Shown here: positions 9,795 to 21,261 of the stretch, one piece after another | How positions within the stretch are numbered: position 1 is the first letter of the stretch | Layout: every line of letters begins with the position of its first letter | Assembly (NCBI GenBank): GCA_021399435.1 | Contig: JAJTUP010000126.1 | Coordinates: 62,001-126,000, forward strand | Direction: 5' to 3' | Source of the DNA: Diaporthe sp. PMI_573 | Taxonomy: Eukaryota; Ascomycota; Sordariomycetes; Diaporthales; Diaporthaceae | Length of the DNA stretch: 64,000 nucleotides | Made by a program: the position numbers and the translations under genes | The notes under the pieces: generated by a model | Seen by the model: only the letters and a program-made list of their open reading frames with translations | Databases searched by the model: none | Told to the model about the DNA's origin: nothing

Positions 9795-12487
9795 TACCGT
9801 TGTGGAAATTAAGACGCTGAAAAGCTCATGGAAAAAGAGGTATACGCTGGGGAAGAAACACCTGCTTTATATAATCTACAGCCTGTGTAAGTACAATGCA
9901 TGAGCTTCATGGATTCTAACTTGAGATCTGCAAGTTCGTGAAGTAAATTATACAGTACTGTAGCATCAAAATTCAGTCTGCAGCGAAATTCGCTTTCTCA
10001 AAAATACTATATATTTTGAGAAGTACGCTTGAAGTACATATTGTAGCTTGAGCGTCCCTATACATATGTACAGTACTATATTGGCGAAAAACCAAAGATC
10101 AAATGTAACAAAACTATAATAAGTCCTTTGCAGCATACTACATGATTTCTCAGGAAGTGCTGTACGACATGGTACAATACCTTATTATAATCTTGTGGCG
10201 ATTCCCTAGAGCCGGGCCGCATTGACGCTTGATGCTGATGCCAGTGTCGGGCGTCGGGCCCCATCTACGTCTTAGAAGCACCGGCCTTCCCGTGACCAGG
10301 TTGAGATATCCGATTGGGGGCCTGAGAGTGAGGCGGGGAAACTGCTCTGCGAAGTACAAATGAAAAGGACCATCATCTCGCCAAAAATACCGGGATTTTG
10401 TTGGTCAATCTGACACTTGGCAAGGAAAGCCGCAAGGTGATCTGTCACCAAAAGTAAACCGAAATGTTCAACGAATTGGTAGTTATTTATTGCCCCCAGA
10501 TGTACAGTACAGTACAGTACCAGAAATGTATTTATTTAAATCGAGGTGGCGGTTCTAGCCGCCGAATCTGGCTGGGGCGCCCCGCCATTTTCGACACGGC
10601 GGGCCCAGGTCCCCAAGAAGGACCGTGTACTTATCAGGCAACCAAAGTCCCTCTTATTCCGCGCCGTAGGCAGTTATCCAGAGAGAGTGTTGGGAGCTAG
10701 TCTCGGCTCCTCGAGGCCCTTCCGCCAATAACTCAAAATGGCCCTCGGTGCCAGCCATCCCTTACCCTCAAAACGCGCTTCTCGAGATTTAAAGGTCCCA
10801 GGCTATTTGTTGGGAGGGCTTGAAAAAGCGACATTGTAGGCGCCTTGCAAAATCGAAGAAAACTGATGACTTGATCTTTTGTAATCGTGGGGTCAATGGC
10901 GTCAGAGGGCCGTTCTGTTTGAGCTTTGTCTTTCAGCCTACCGACTCCAGCGCATACTTATATATTGGCTTCCGTCGCAGTCTGGGAGGCAACGTCTCAG
11001 GCGCGAGCCGCGCTGAGGCCGTCTTCTGGATCCGAAATATTGTCTTTCTAAATGACTTCCTGAAGATGCTTTCGCCAATTAGATGGGGATTAAATTTGAT
11101 CAATTCATTTCCTAGTGAGCTATGTCTACTCATCGACCAGAGGGCAAAGTGTGCATCCGCCACCGAACCACTTGAGGTCATTTGGGTTAGAGATCCACAG
11201 CCAAAAGCATCAAGTACTTGCCCGCTTATGTCGGAGAAACCCCAAGACAATGGAGAAACTCTGGCTAAAGACCATCCGTTCATGCAACTCAATATAGGTC
11301 GTCCGTTGAGTTGGTTGAGTTGTTTGGGTCTCTGCTGGGAATCAAGGACGAATCGGCGGTGAAATGCCAAAAAGCTCTTCGACGCTCTGGCGCTCTTTGA
11401 TGTTCACTTTGGGCCAAACACCCTTTTCCTGTCCCTCAGGGAGGCGAATGATCCGGCCTTGGGAGGAGGTATCGGGGTCGCCTGGTTTTGAGCCGGGCCA
11501 GTGTTTTGTCTAGGGGTTTTACGGAGATACTGAAAATTACAAAAGCTCTTGACCTGAGTACTTATGTGTATCGCGGGCCGGTGATACGCCAAAGTCCAGG
11601 ACTCGTATACGGTCTTCGTGGTAGCTGGCAGTTGTCTGATGTAGTGAATCAGCGCACGAGGAACAGTAAGGAGGGAATAGAGTTCGATCATACAGCTCGC
11701 GGTTCTGGCATATGCTGCCGCATTCACAGTGGTCAAGCATGCTGCACCGAGCCATTTGCACACCGTCTATGGCTGAACTGTAACCGGTGGACCAAGAGTG
11801 CGTTGGACTTGGCGCTGGACTCGTTGCGATTGTTGAAGCTGATGAATCCATCATGAATTCAAGGGATCATCATGAATTTGTAAGTCAATGTGAAAATCTT
11901 TCGCTGCGATGTCTGGTGCATAACATGAATCAATCAGTGATGCTGTTCTTACCAATTACATATACTTGAGGGACCCGTAAATCGTATTTTAGGATTACTC
12001 AATTTCGAGACTCAAGCTGCGTAATGACCTGCCAAACAACCATCATCTAGTGCATTTAGTCTTTTTCTGCTTTTTTAAACTCATTTCATGGTTCCTTAAT
12101 GAGCTCTTTAAGCATGCTTATAGGACTGTACAGTACTACTGTATACGGTTTAAACTTTATCTTCCTATTTTGCTTTTGCACTTTCGCGCCCACTATTGAA
12201 ACATACTATGGGTCATAATGTACGTGGCACGTGCAGAGAGTCTTCATCTCTGGTAAGTGGGTCCTTGACCCTAACCCTAGTCTTGGCACGTCTCGTCACT
12301 CAGCCGGTGAACGAAATACGGAAACGCGACAGTGTTAGAATAATATTCTTATTCCTGAGTCCCCCTGGGCCCCCCTTGCAACAAATAAAGGCATTAAACT
12401 ATATAATATGCTCCATCGCTTGCTTTTCCCCCGGCTCTGATTTCTCAGTCCACTAATAGTTTTACGTTTAACACACCTCTATCGCCT
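9795..12487. other. Long gene-poor stretch
   Basis: Several frames of 100-180 codons occur (for example 10820-11362 plus, 10933-11370 minus, 11404-11763 minus) but they overlap each other antisense and show no family motif. Small features include a GTACAGTAC iteration at 10500-10520, a GC-rich hairpin-like GGCGG...CCGCC near 10551, and two telomere-like CCCTAA units at 12269-12280. Nothing here is a confident gene. Confidence 0.4.
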
Positions 12488-13137
12488 ATGATGGATACAA
12501 GCACTGACAACGAGCTTCCTCTTTATCTGGATAACATCGCTATATACCTTCTTATGACGGGAAGTCTAGTCTTTACCCTTTATCTCCACCGTTTCTGCTT
12601 AATTATCGGCCGACCTCTCTTAGTCTATATTGTTTTTGTATATTTCCGCTATATTCGGACGCCACTTCTACTCGCATCTACAACTTACGTAAATGTGTCT
12701 AGGTTCGAGGCGATACTTATCCTGTTTTTCTTAGTTTCAAACACTGTACCATACTTCCTACCTCTCGATACCCTTAGCAGCAAGTCTGGTCTACTTTCTT
12801 TGCTGAACATACTTTTTACATCGCTTGGTGGTAGACGCAACCTTATTACGGAGTACTTAGAACTGCCGTTATCAACGAATAACATGATCCATCGCTGGAC
12901 TGGTCGTATCGCAACAGGCCACGCTATCGTTCATCTGATTTCTACCCTCCTAGATAGAGACGGAAAGGAAATACCTCAACGATCGATATCCGGTTCTATT
13001 GTGAGTCACTCAATCAGCTACATGACGAATACGTGCTAAACGCGGATTGATAGTCATCTGGCTGCCTATTCCTAATGACAATCACCACCGCCTCATTTCT
13101 TCGCATCCCGTTGCTGCAAAGAGTACCCTGTGCGTGA
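12488..13137 (+). pseudogene. Ferric reductase-like transmembrane protein, N-terminal part only
   Basis: Exon 1 (12488-13000) and exon 2 (13054-13137) are separated by a 53-nt intron with donor GTGAGT and branch-like GTGCTAAAC. Together they give 198 codons. The protein has several membrane helices and FRE-family motifs: SRFEAILILFFL, LFTSLGGRRNLITEYL and a heme-ligand-type IHRWTGRIATGHAIVHLI. The family normally exceeds 550 residues with FAD and NADPH domains; here a stop comes just after the helix following the bis-histidine region. The FAD/NAD part is absent downstream, so the gene is truncated. A Ser/Thr-rich open frame to 13402 is not ferric reductase. Confidence 0.7.
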
Positions 13138-13387
13138 TGCAAGCGAAGATGCCACCCTATCTGGGAAAGGAGGCTCTGTGTCCCGCTCCTCATCCACCGG
13201 CAGTACAAAAACATTCGATCAAGGCACCGAGAGCTCCATAACTGAGAAGGACGATGGTGACACGTCAGCTGTGGACGAAGATGTCTCAATGATCACGGAA
13301 AAGCGGAGTCTTGAGCTCATAGGTTTTCTGGATAGCAGTCACCTCCTGGTGACACTTTTGACAAGCTCAGAGATATATGCTTTCAAG

Positions 13388-13457
13388 AGGCTTGTAGCCT
13401 AGTGCTGATGGCACCTGCTTAAGTGTAGGGGACCTTGGTTCGATTCCTGGCAAGATT
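13388..13457 (+). tRNA. tRNA-like cloverleaf (probable tRNA relic)
   Basis: A 70-nt block folds as a cloverleaf. The acceptor arms AGGCTTG/CAAGATT pair 6 of 7. A short D stem GCC/GGC sits in a box A-like TAGCCTAGTG. The anticodon stem CCTGC/GTAGG closes a 6-nt loop TTAAGT. The T arm CTTGG/CCTGG has one mismatch. The B box GGTTCGATTCC matches the consensus exactly. The short anticodon loop and mismatches suggest a degenerate gene, so no isotype is assigned. It overlaps the end of a meaningless open frame. Confidence 0.35.
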
Positions 13458-13633
13458 GTGTTGATGGCATCAGAAGCGTTCCCTTTTTGTCTTCTTTTCT
13501 GGTCTGACTGGCTATATCGTTTCTGGGATCATGAGAGGTCTGCAAAGTCTGCTATGAGAGGCGGGCACGGGTGACAGTCTTCCTGGGGTAATGGTACCAA
13601 ATCGGGAGCGAAACACGACGCAAATTCATGCCC

Positions 13634-15300
13634 TCATGATATGAGACCCCCGCGGAGCTGTAGAAGGGCGCTGGCAGCTGCTAGGTTCACAACACCTTCA
13701 GTTATACCTGGATGCCTAGGTGGCGTTCCACCGTTAATGCAAATAACACCCTCAGTATCTGAGCACTGAAGTGTTATTGCACGATCCCCGAACCCATGGT
13801 GAGCATCCTGCTTTCCTGTGCTAGCTTTCTCAGAGTCTGGTGGTACCAGGTCGTGATTAGAGGCCGAGTCTTCATGAAGAGCACCCGAGTCCTTATTGTT
13901 CCTCTCGTCTTCGAATGCAACCTCTACATCCATACGCGGTTCCGAGGCTGAAGGAATTATTATGCAATCAGATACCTCCCCATTAGATTCAACACAGGTC
14001 GGCAAGTTATGACGTCCCTGGTCGCCGAACTCCTCGGCAGCCGGAACATGAGTATCTTCGGGTTTCGTCTTTCGCGGCTTTACTTGCTTTTTCCCGGATG
14101 GGCCGCTTCGCGGACTGTTCGCATCCTTGTTCTTCGACGGTCTCAAGATATTGTAGCCTTGTTTCAGTGCATCCTCGAAATTCTTGTTGTTTTCTCTGGC
14201 AAGCTCGGCTGTACAATCCGTGACAAGAAAGCCACATTCCTGAATGGCAAGGTCGTTTGTCCTTTCCAGATTTGAATGTTGGGGGCTATTTATATGTTTA
14301 GCAGCGCCGCGTACGGGGTTTTTCGAGCCGAAGTGCACTTCGTGTTCATCGCATTTAACGATATACCAATCACCAGACCCTTCGTCCAATTCGAAGATCT
14401 TGTGCTTATATTTGGCTTGACCGCCCTGAAAGACCTGTTGGAAGGTGATCTCGCGGTCTGTTTTCCTTTCAACTGAATTGGCGGACGAGGCTTGCGGCGC
14501 TGCTGAGTTCTTTACACGTCGGCGTTTCGTGGTTATCGCGCTTGCATATTCTAAGTTAGGCCTTCTCCTCTTTACAGTGGTTGGAGTTGCTCCTGTGGCA
14601 GGCGTTTGCTGCGATGCACGATCGTCCGGTATTGGCTGTTCACGTGGATGTTGTGCGGAGCAGGACGATTCGCCTCCAGGTGTAGGCACAGGTCGCGGCG
14701 GAGCGGGAGACCGTTGCCGTGTGGTAACACGGAATTCTCGGTTAGGGAAGGAGGTATTCGAGTCATTTGGCAGAGGCGTCTGATGCAGCGTGCCCGGCGA
14801 CCCATCAATAGTTGCCTGCTCATTGCCGTCGTCAGCAATTATGGTAAGGAGACCCCAACTATTCAAAGACTTACCACTACTGTTGGGGAAGTCGATAGTC
14901 TGTCCAGGGGATCTGAGCCCGAAGCCATATTTTGCTTTGGTCTCGGATTACAAATCAAATCTGTTACCAATTTAAGCACACTCTCCGCCGCTCTTCGTTT
15001 CCTGTCTTCAGAAGCGCGATCTAGTTCGTGTTCCTCCAAGCGTAGGCTGACTCGTTTCTCGATAGTCGAATTCAAACCATCCACTAAAGTCGAAATGAAT
15101 CTGTCGTGTTCCTGACGTAGGCTCGCGTGTATTTCCGCCTTCCGAGTTTTGTACTCGTCATCTAGCCTTGTCCGTTCTGCGTTATGGTCTCTCACCAACT
15201 GCTCGAAGGACGAAGTCTGTGGGCCTAGGAATTTATTTGCCTCGTTTGTGGCCGATATCCTGGCCGAGAGAGATTCCAAAATTTGATCCATAGCAGTCAT
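13634..15300 (-). CDS. Unknown nuclear-type protein, two exons
   Basis: Exon 1 (15300-14875) and exon 2 (14815-13634) flank a 59-nt intron (donor GTAAGT, acceptor GAGCAG). The joined frame is 535 codons. Exon 1 is a charged coiled coil (heptad-like from MDQILESL to LKLVTDLI). Exon 2 has basic patches (KRRRP, TKRRRVK) and then a conserved-looking core, YKHKIFELDEGSGDWYIVKC, with Cys/His residues (CDEHEVHFG, AAKHINSPQH) resembling a zinc-binding module seen in many uncharacterised ascomycete proteins. The C-terminus is polar and acidic. No function is assigned. The nuclear location is inferred only from basic motifs. Confidence 0.75.
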
Positions 15301-15807
15301 GGTATGGGGAAGGTAGAATTTGAGTTTGTAAATCGGTGGATGGCGCAGCAACTGCCTGATATGTTTTGAGTGAATAAGGCTAAGTTATCGATGATCGAGA
15401 AAGAGGGGGTTGATTGCTTCTGCCTGGGCGATAGAAGCGCCGAAGAAGGTGCAGCTGGCTGCTGACTAAGCGTGCTGACGAAGCGCCGCCGAAGCAGTCG
15501 CTGCCTATGAACCGACGAGTTTCTGGTGCAGTCAACGCAGAGGTTCCCGAAACGTGCTGTCACGTTCCATTTCAGCTTTGTATCTCCTGTACTCACTTGG
15601 GCGGGATTGCATTGACCACATGGGTCGTGAAGGAAGCAAATGGTTCATTGGCGGCCATGTTGCAACTTCCCCGCTTTTGGCTTACCAAGACGTAATGGGT
15701 TTCAATGTACTTTCCGCCCCCACTCAGCACAACGCCTCGCTGTTATCCAACACGGTAGGGTCTTCCGATCCAGGAAGCGGCTTGGGATATGTAACCCGAC
15801 GTCAATA
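15301..15807. other. Gap between two minus-strand genes
   Basis: No gene is supported. It is the downstream side of the hAT-NACHT chimera and the upstream side of the 13634-15300 gene, so it may hold that gene's promoter. Confidence 0.4.
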
Positions 15808-17657
15808 TTAAGAAGATACATTTGGGTCTACTCCAATATGTTTTTGCTTAAATGTGTGATTCTCGATACCCAAATTCATTCTGTTCTCAAGAGATGCCGC
15901 AACTGCTTGGTGCGCCAAACGCCACACTAAACGACCCTCGTAGCTGTCGTCGGAGCTGGCTTCCAGCCTCAAGAGGTTGTTACACCAGGTTTTGATGTCC
16001 CTCTCGTTTGCAGTATCGACATTTGAATCAGAGTCGTTAGTAATTGCGAGAAGCAACTCGTCGGTAGTCAATGGTTTCGCAAAGCGTACGACACACCGAA
16101 GAGCGCTATCAACAAGTCTCTTATTTCCTGGGATCTTCGTCGCAATTTGATAAATCTCATCGTATGTCACCCTCAAAGTTTCCGGAAGCTTTTTGAGTGC
16201 ACGTCGTATATCTCCTTCGTCCGAGTATTGACGCAGACTCTCGATTTGTACTTTAGCGAACAGGAACATGTCTTGACTATCCTTCACGAGAGTCTTGAGT
16301 ATATGGTCCTGAAGCTCACGGTTCATGTGGAGCCATTCACTGTGCTGTTGAACTTTTTCTCGCACGAAAACTGCTATATCTTCAGCAGTATGCCCTTTAT
16401 GCATCAAGATGGCGGGATGCTGGTTCAGGAGTTGGGATAGGCCTCTCTCATCCCTGGTGGAGACGAAAATCTTCACGTTACTGTCCTTCGTCGACCGGGT
16501 TACAAGGGAATTGAAGAACTTGACTAAAATCTCTTGGTCGTCTTCCTCGCACTCGTCAAGTGCGTCTAGCACCACTGTGATTCTGGGGTATTTGCTGAGA
16601 AGTTTGAAGAGGCAGTCTTTCCATTCATCGAAAGTGTTGTAGAAATGGCGGCCTTCTTGATGTCTGTTCCAGATCTCGATAACAGACTCATCTAGGGCGA
16701 TGATATCTTTGCGCCGATTCCACAGCCTGGTAGCAACCTGCCTCACAATACTGCGTAGAATTGCTGTAGGCTTAGAGGGGTATGTGTTTTTCTTGGAGCA
16801 GTAATGATATGCGAATGCTTCATCGTAATTACTTTCTTCAAGAGATGATGCAATCCAGTCAACGACTCTCGATGTGGCATATGTCTTCCCTGTCCCCACT
16901 GATCATCTCGTCAGCGATCCAAGGGTGTTCCGATTGGACTTGGGAATAAAAGCTTACTACTGCCGCATAGCGATAAGATCGTAGAATCCTGAGATTCATA
17001 CCACTTGCGGAATGCTTCATGATGTATGACCCAATCGCAAGTGCCGTCCAAGCGCTTTGTACTTGTGTCTTGAAATTTCCGATGCATTAAAGAGGGCTTA
17101 CTTTCAAGGTGCGACTTAAGCAATGGATCCAGGTCCTTGATAATGCCAGCACGGTACCAAGAGCGTAAAACCTGACAAATGGCGATAATCTCAGCATCTA
17201 GGTTTGTACGCAACCCCGAGACCATCTTGCCAGCAGCTGAAAATAACCTCTCACACTCGGCTGACATCGGCTGGATTGTCAGGAAGTCCAAGGCCATCCT
17301 GGATAATCGAGGATATCTGCTTTGCTTAGTGATCCAGTAACCAATTGGATCACGAACGTTGCCGTCGCTGACGTCACGATCCGTCTGCCACGCTTGGTAC
17401 TCGTCACCAACAATAGCTGCTGCGGAGGCTGGTGTTGAGCTTGGCAGACGGCTGTTCTTCTCGGAGGGGTTGAAAAACCGAGCTCTTTTTGCTGGAGGCT
17501 CGTCGTCGCCTCTGCTGCTGCTGGTTCTAACCTCGAGATGAGCGTAATCGGACAGCCAGACGTCGGCAACCATCTCTTTTGCCTTTTCAACCCAACTAGG
17601 CTTATGAGCCCACGTTTCATCAAACCAGTCCCAACAATAGGCTGGATGGAGCGCCAT
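15808..17657 (-). CDS. Chimera: hAT transposase dimerisation domain fused to NACHT ATPase
   Basis: Exon 1 is 17657-16961 and exon 2 is 16898-15808, with a 62-nt intron between (donor GTAGTAAG, branch GCTGAC, acceptor GATCAG). The joined frame is 595 codons. Residues about 1-175 are the C-terminal part of a hAT transposase (PIGYWITKQSRYPRLSRMAL, PMSAECERLFSAAGKMVSGL). From about 195 it reads as a fungal NLR pre-NACHT region (KRLDGTCDWVIHHEAFRKWY). Splicing completes a Walker A, CGMGTGKT (231-238); Walker B is TVVLDALDE (340-348). The C-terminus stops before any ANK/WD/TPR repeats. The 5' end lacks the BED finger and transposase catalytic core. It could be a true fusion gene or a hAT relic lying in frame with a broken NLR. 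Confidence 0.7.
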
Positions 17658-18513
17658 AGCCGTACCCCACCCACTTCTCGGGGGTCTTGAGAACCCCGCC
17701 AGGGAGGCTGCTGAATGCTTGGGCCATGATTCGAGTGATCAAAGGGGAGGGTTGAGAAAGTAACTTTTGTTTTAATCACACGAAAGAGTAGAGTCAAAGG
17801 CCTTTGATATGTCGATGGGACTTTTTAATGTTGTAGGATAGGAAGGACCGGCTGGGCCGGCTGAAACGGGATAAATGCTTATCCTTCGGCCAGACTGATG
17901 ACCCAGTATTGTAAGTGTAGACAGCGAAACATGTTCAATAATCAATGCCATGATGCATATGTCAGTGGACCACCTCACTACATGAAGTCCGCAAATGTAG
18001 ACAATTTCATAACATTTAGTTGTGAGTTCTGGGCCAAGTTCCACCGACAATCGTATTCTAAACCTACTGTTATCATCATTTAAACACTGGGTATTCAAGC
18101 GTTTACCACCGTATGAAGGGACCGCCCACATACTGCTTAAGAAGCATACATATACGGATTAAAACCGAAACCACCACTTTAGTTGCGAATAAGATGTCCG
18201 AGGATGAAGGACGAAAAGACATTCCAAAACCTAAATGGAAAAGTGGACCAAGCAACAAGGCAGACGAAGTTCAGTAATCAGCCCGCTGGGTCCCGTTGGG
18301 TCAAAGTTCTACCGAAACAAATGTAACAGTCACTTGAACTCATCATTTACTCGGATAGTCAACTGTCCGCGTACTTACCTTACTTGTCCTACAGAACAAG
18401 TATAAGGACATATGATGCAAAGTGTCAAAATCATCTAGACATTGTCACTCACTCAGCGAATTCACGACCATTTGTAATACACTTCTCAAACAACCAGAAT
18501 ATCTCTCTTCAAG
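17658..18513. other. Intergenic region
   Basis: No supported gene. Proximal sequence at 17658-17720 may be a decayed hAT continuation; the distal part would hold the promoter of the oxidoreductase pseudogene. No clear terminal inverted repeats were found by eye. Confidence 0.35.
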
Positions 18514-19950
18514 ATGGCCGAGACCATTAATGTCGACTACCTAGTCATTGGCGCAGGTGCCATGGGAATGGCATTCGTTGACACGATTCTCACAGACACC
18601 CAAAAGACCGTGGCCATTGTCGATCGCTATGCTCGCCCAAGCGGCCATTGGACTGTTGCGTATCCTTATGTGCGCCTTCACTAACCTTCCTCCCTCTATG
18701 GAGTCAACTCTAGACATCTCGGTCACGATAGCATCGACAAACTGGGATGGAACAAGGGACTCCTCGAGCTCGCATCTCGAGATGAAATTTGTGCTTATTA
18801 TGACACCGTCATGCACCAAACTTTTCTCCCGTCCGGACGGGTTGCCTACTATCCCAAGCATGAATACACTGGTGGACGTGAATTCCATTCCATTTTAACC
18901 GGCAAGACTTATCAAGTGGGAAAGGAGAAGCGTATTGTAGATGCAACCTAAATGAAAGTCAAAGTCCCTTCGATGGGCCCACCTAAATACGAAGTTGTAG
19001 AAGATGTGGAGTTTGTTACTCCCAACGACATGGCGAGCGCGGCACGACCATATTCCAACTACACCGTGATAGGGGCCGGCAAGACAGGTATCGATGCTTG
19101 TCTCTGGTTGCTGGCTAACGGCATCGACCCGGACAGCATTACTTGGATTATGCCTCGGGACTCGTTCCTCTTTGATCGCAGTGGCCTTCAACCGGGAGAA
19201 CAGTTTGCCGAAAACTTTCGCGCCGGTCAGAAGGCCTTTATCGATTCTGTCATGGCTGCTTCATCGGTCGACGACCTACTGAGGCGTCTCGTGGCCTGCC
19301 AGCAACTACTTCAGCTAGACGACAGCGTCTGGCCTACCATGTTTCGCTGCGCCACAGTCTCGCTACCCGAGTTCGAACAGCTGAAGAAAATCAAGAACAT
19401 CATCCGTCAGGGCCATGTTATTCGGATCAGCCGGAATGAAGTGCTGCTCCAAAACGGCAGTTACACGCCCGATCCCGATTCACTGTTTGTCGACTGCTCT
19501 GCAGACGGACTCGTGAAGCACGACGCAACGGCGATCTTCCAAGACGACAAGATTAGGCTGCAACCGGTTCGCATGTGCCAGCAAGTCTTCAGCGCCGCGT
19601 TCATCGCGCACGTCGAGGCCGCGTACAATGATAGCGAGACCAAGAACAAGCTCTGCCGACCCATCCCACATCCAGACGAGGGCGCAGATGTGGCTCTCGT
19701 GCAAATGCAAACGAACCTGAACGGGTTGTATTGGAACTCGCACCCGAAGACTAAGGCGTGGTTATCGCAGTCTCGCTTGGACATGGTCCGCACTTCCATG
19801 CTGCCTCTCCCAGAAGATCCAGTCGCAGCGCAAGCCGTCCTCAAAGAAATTGCTGTCAAACTCGGAGGAGCGTGCGCGAAGTTGCGGCTTCTTATGGAAG
19901 GTCTACCTCAGGGGGAAGCCGCCGCGAGATTTGAGGCAGTACTCAGCTGA
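18514..19950 (+). pseudogene. FAD/NAD(P)-dependent oxidoreductase with two in-frame stops
   Basis: One frame of 479 codons reads as a single flavoprotein from MAETINVDYLVIGAGAMGM to the end, broken by TAA at 18682-18684 and TAA at 18949-18951. An N-terminal dinucleotide-binding GAGAMG (about residues 13-18) is followed by GHWTVAYPYVRLH, and a second Rossmann motif YTVIGAGKTGIDACLW lies beyond the second stop. The first stop could come from a CAA codon by C-to-T change in a CpA context, as RIP produces; the second needs a different change. A 332-codon frame (18952-19950) survives after the second stop but lacks the FAD motif. Dead unless both stops are sequencing errors. Confidence 0.75.
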
Positions 19951-21261
19951 CCTCCAAGTACTAGGAGTAGTACTTGCTTTTCACTGAACACTATGGACTC
20001 GGTGACTTTTGTTCATAGAATAAAAACTGATAGTCAGGGCGGTTCTGGTGCTTAGGTATTCCATAGGCTATTTAGCGGTGGTTCTAGGCTGTTGAATTCG
20101 ATGTCAAAGTGGAAGAACTTACCCGATCGACCAACCTTTTTGTGCGCCACAAGCCGTTGCCAGGCGTTCTTGTTACTTCCAGGGGCCTGAAAGACCTGCG
20201 CCAGGCGGAAGGGGAAGTAGTCCTGCCGTCCCCCTTTGGACTTGCATGCTGGCAACAAGTCTCGAAATAAGCGAATCGCCCATCTTCTCGACATCCCCAT
20301 AAGGGCCATCAAATTGAAACTTTCGATTCCTACTTGGGAGTGCCTAAAGCTGATACTCCTCGAAGGCTGAACTGGTGCGAGATCGAGATGGTGGTGAACG
20401 CACAGGTGGCAATGTCTGATCAGGCGCCCCTTGCATCGAGCGGGGATATTTGTGTACCGTGGAGCCATCTGTACAACCCGAAAGCGCACGTCGGCAGCCT
20501 GCATATTGCGCAGTTGATCTAGGCGCGCTCGCTGCACTCAATTGGATCGGATGATCCTGGCTTACAGGTAGCAGTCGGCAGAGTCTGACCTCAGCCGTTC
20601 ATGGCCATATGCGGCTGAGCTGGTGCGACATGGACCTCGTTACTGTATGGATCGAGCTAGAAGATTTCATATAGGTAACATATTTCCGACTCAGCTCCGT
20701 TATGGCGCCCGCCAACTTCTCGGATTGTTCCTGTTAGCTCTCTTTGCAGGCGAACTCAAACTTAGATAGATCGCATCGGCTGATCCAATATGGCGTCATC
20801 CTTTCACGACTGTCGAACCTATACCTAGAAGGGTCTTGATCGATTCGAGAATCGGAATATGTAACCCATCGCACTATACAAAATGCTGTGCATATTCATG
20901 GAGCTACCAATATTCAATCTATGCGGGCCGAGAAACGGATGGCTGTGCTCGGTGTTACTGGTTCTCTCGTTTGGAATGGCTCTTTTACATCCTGTTATGG
21001 ATCCGCAAGAACAATGACTACTGATTCTACAGAGCTATGGTCAATGAAGAAGGGGCGGGTCCCTGGTCATAACCAGTAGTATACCTTCTGAGAAAAGTGA
21101 GTCAAAAACTATTGGCGATATAAATAGATGACCCAGAGTAAACAAATTTGGATGCAAATCGGCAAATACGTAGATATCTACCTGCTTGTGTGAAGATACA
21201 GTGGCAGACTGCGAATTATACCTAGTTGCCGTATACCTTGAGCAAATATGCCCCTGAAGTG
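19951..21261. other. Gene-poor gap
   Basis: A 161-codon minus frame (20537-20052) has biased composition and no family motif. The rest shows only short frames. Nothing is supported. Confidence 0.4.

Noticed and set aside
10500..10520. GTACAGTAC iterations as a possible regulatory repeat
   Set aside because: Short low-complexity iteration; similar GTACAGTAC strings occur at several unrelated places in AT-rich parts of the window.
10820..11763. Overlapping frames of 119-180 codons on both strands
   Set aside because: No motif, no splice structure and mutual overlap; treated as chance frames.
12269..12280. Telomere-like CCCTAACCCTAG
   Set aside because: Only two units; not enough to be an internal telomeric array.
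13130..13402. Ser/Thr-rich open frame following the ferric reductase exon
   Set aside because: It is in a different frame from the reductase, has no family character and ends inside the tRNA-like block.
20052..20537. 161-codon minus frame
   Set aside because: Basic, His/Arg-rich composition unlike a folded protein and no recognised motif.
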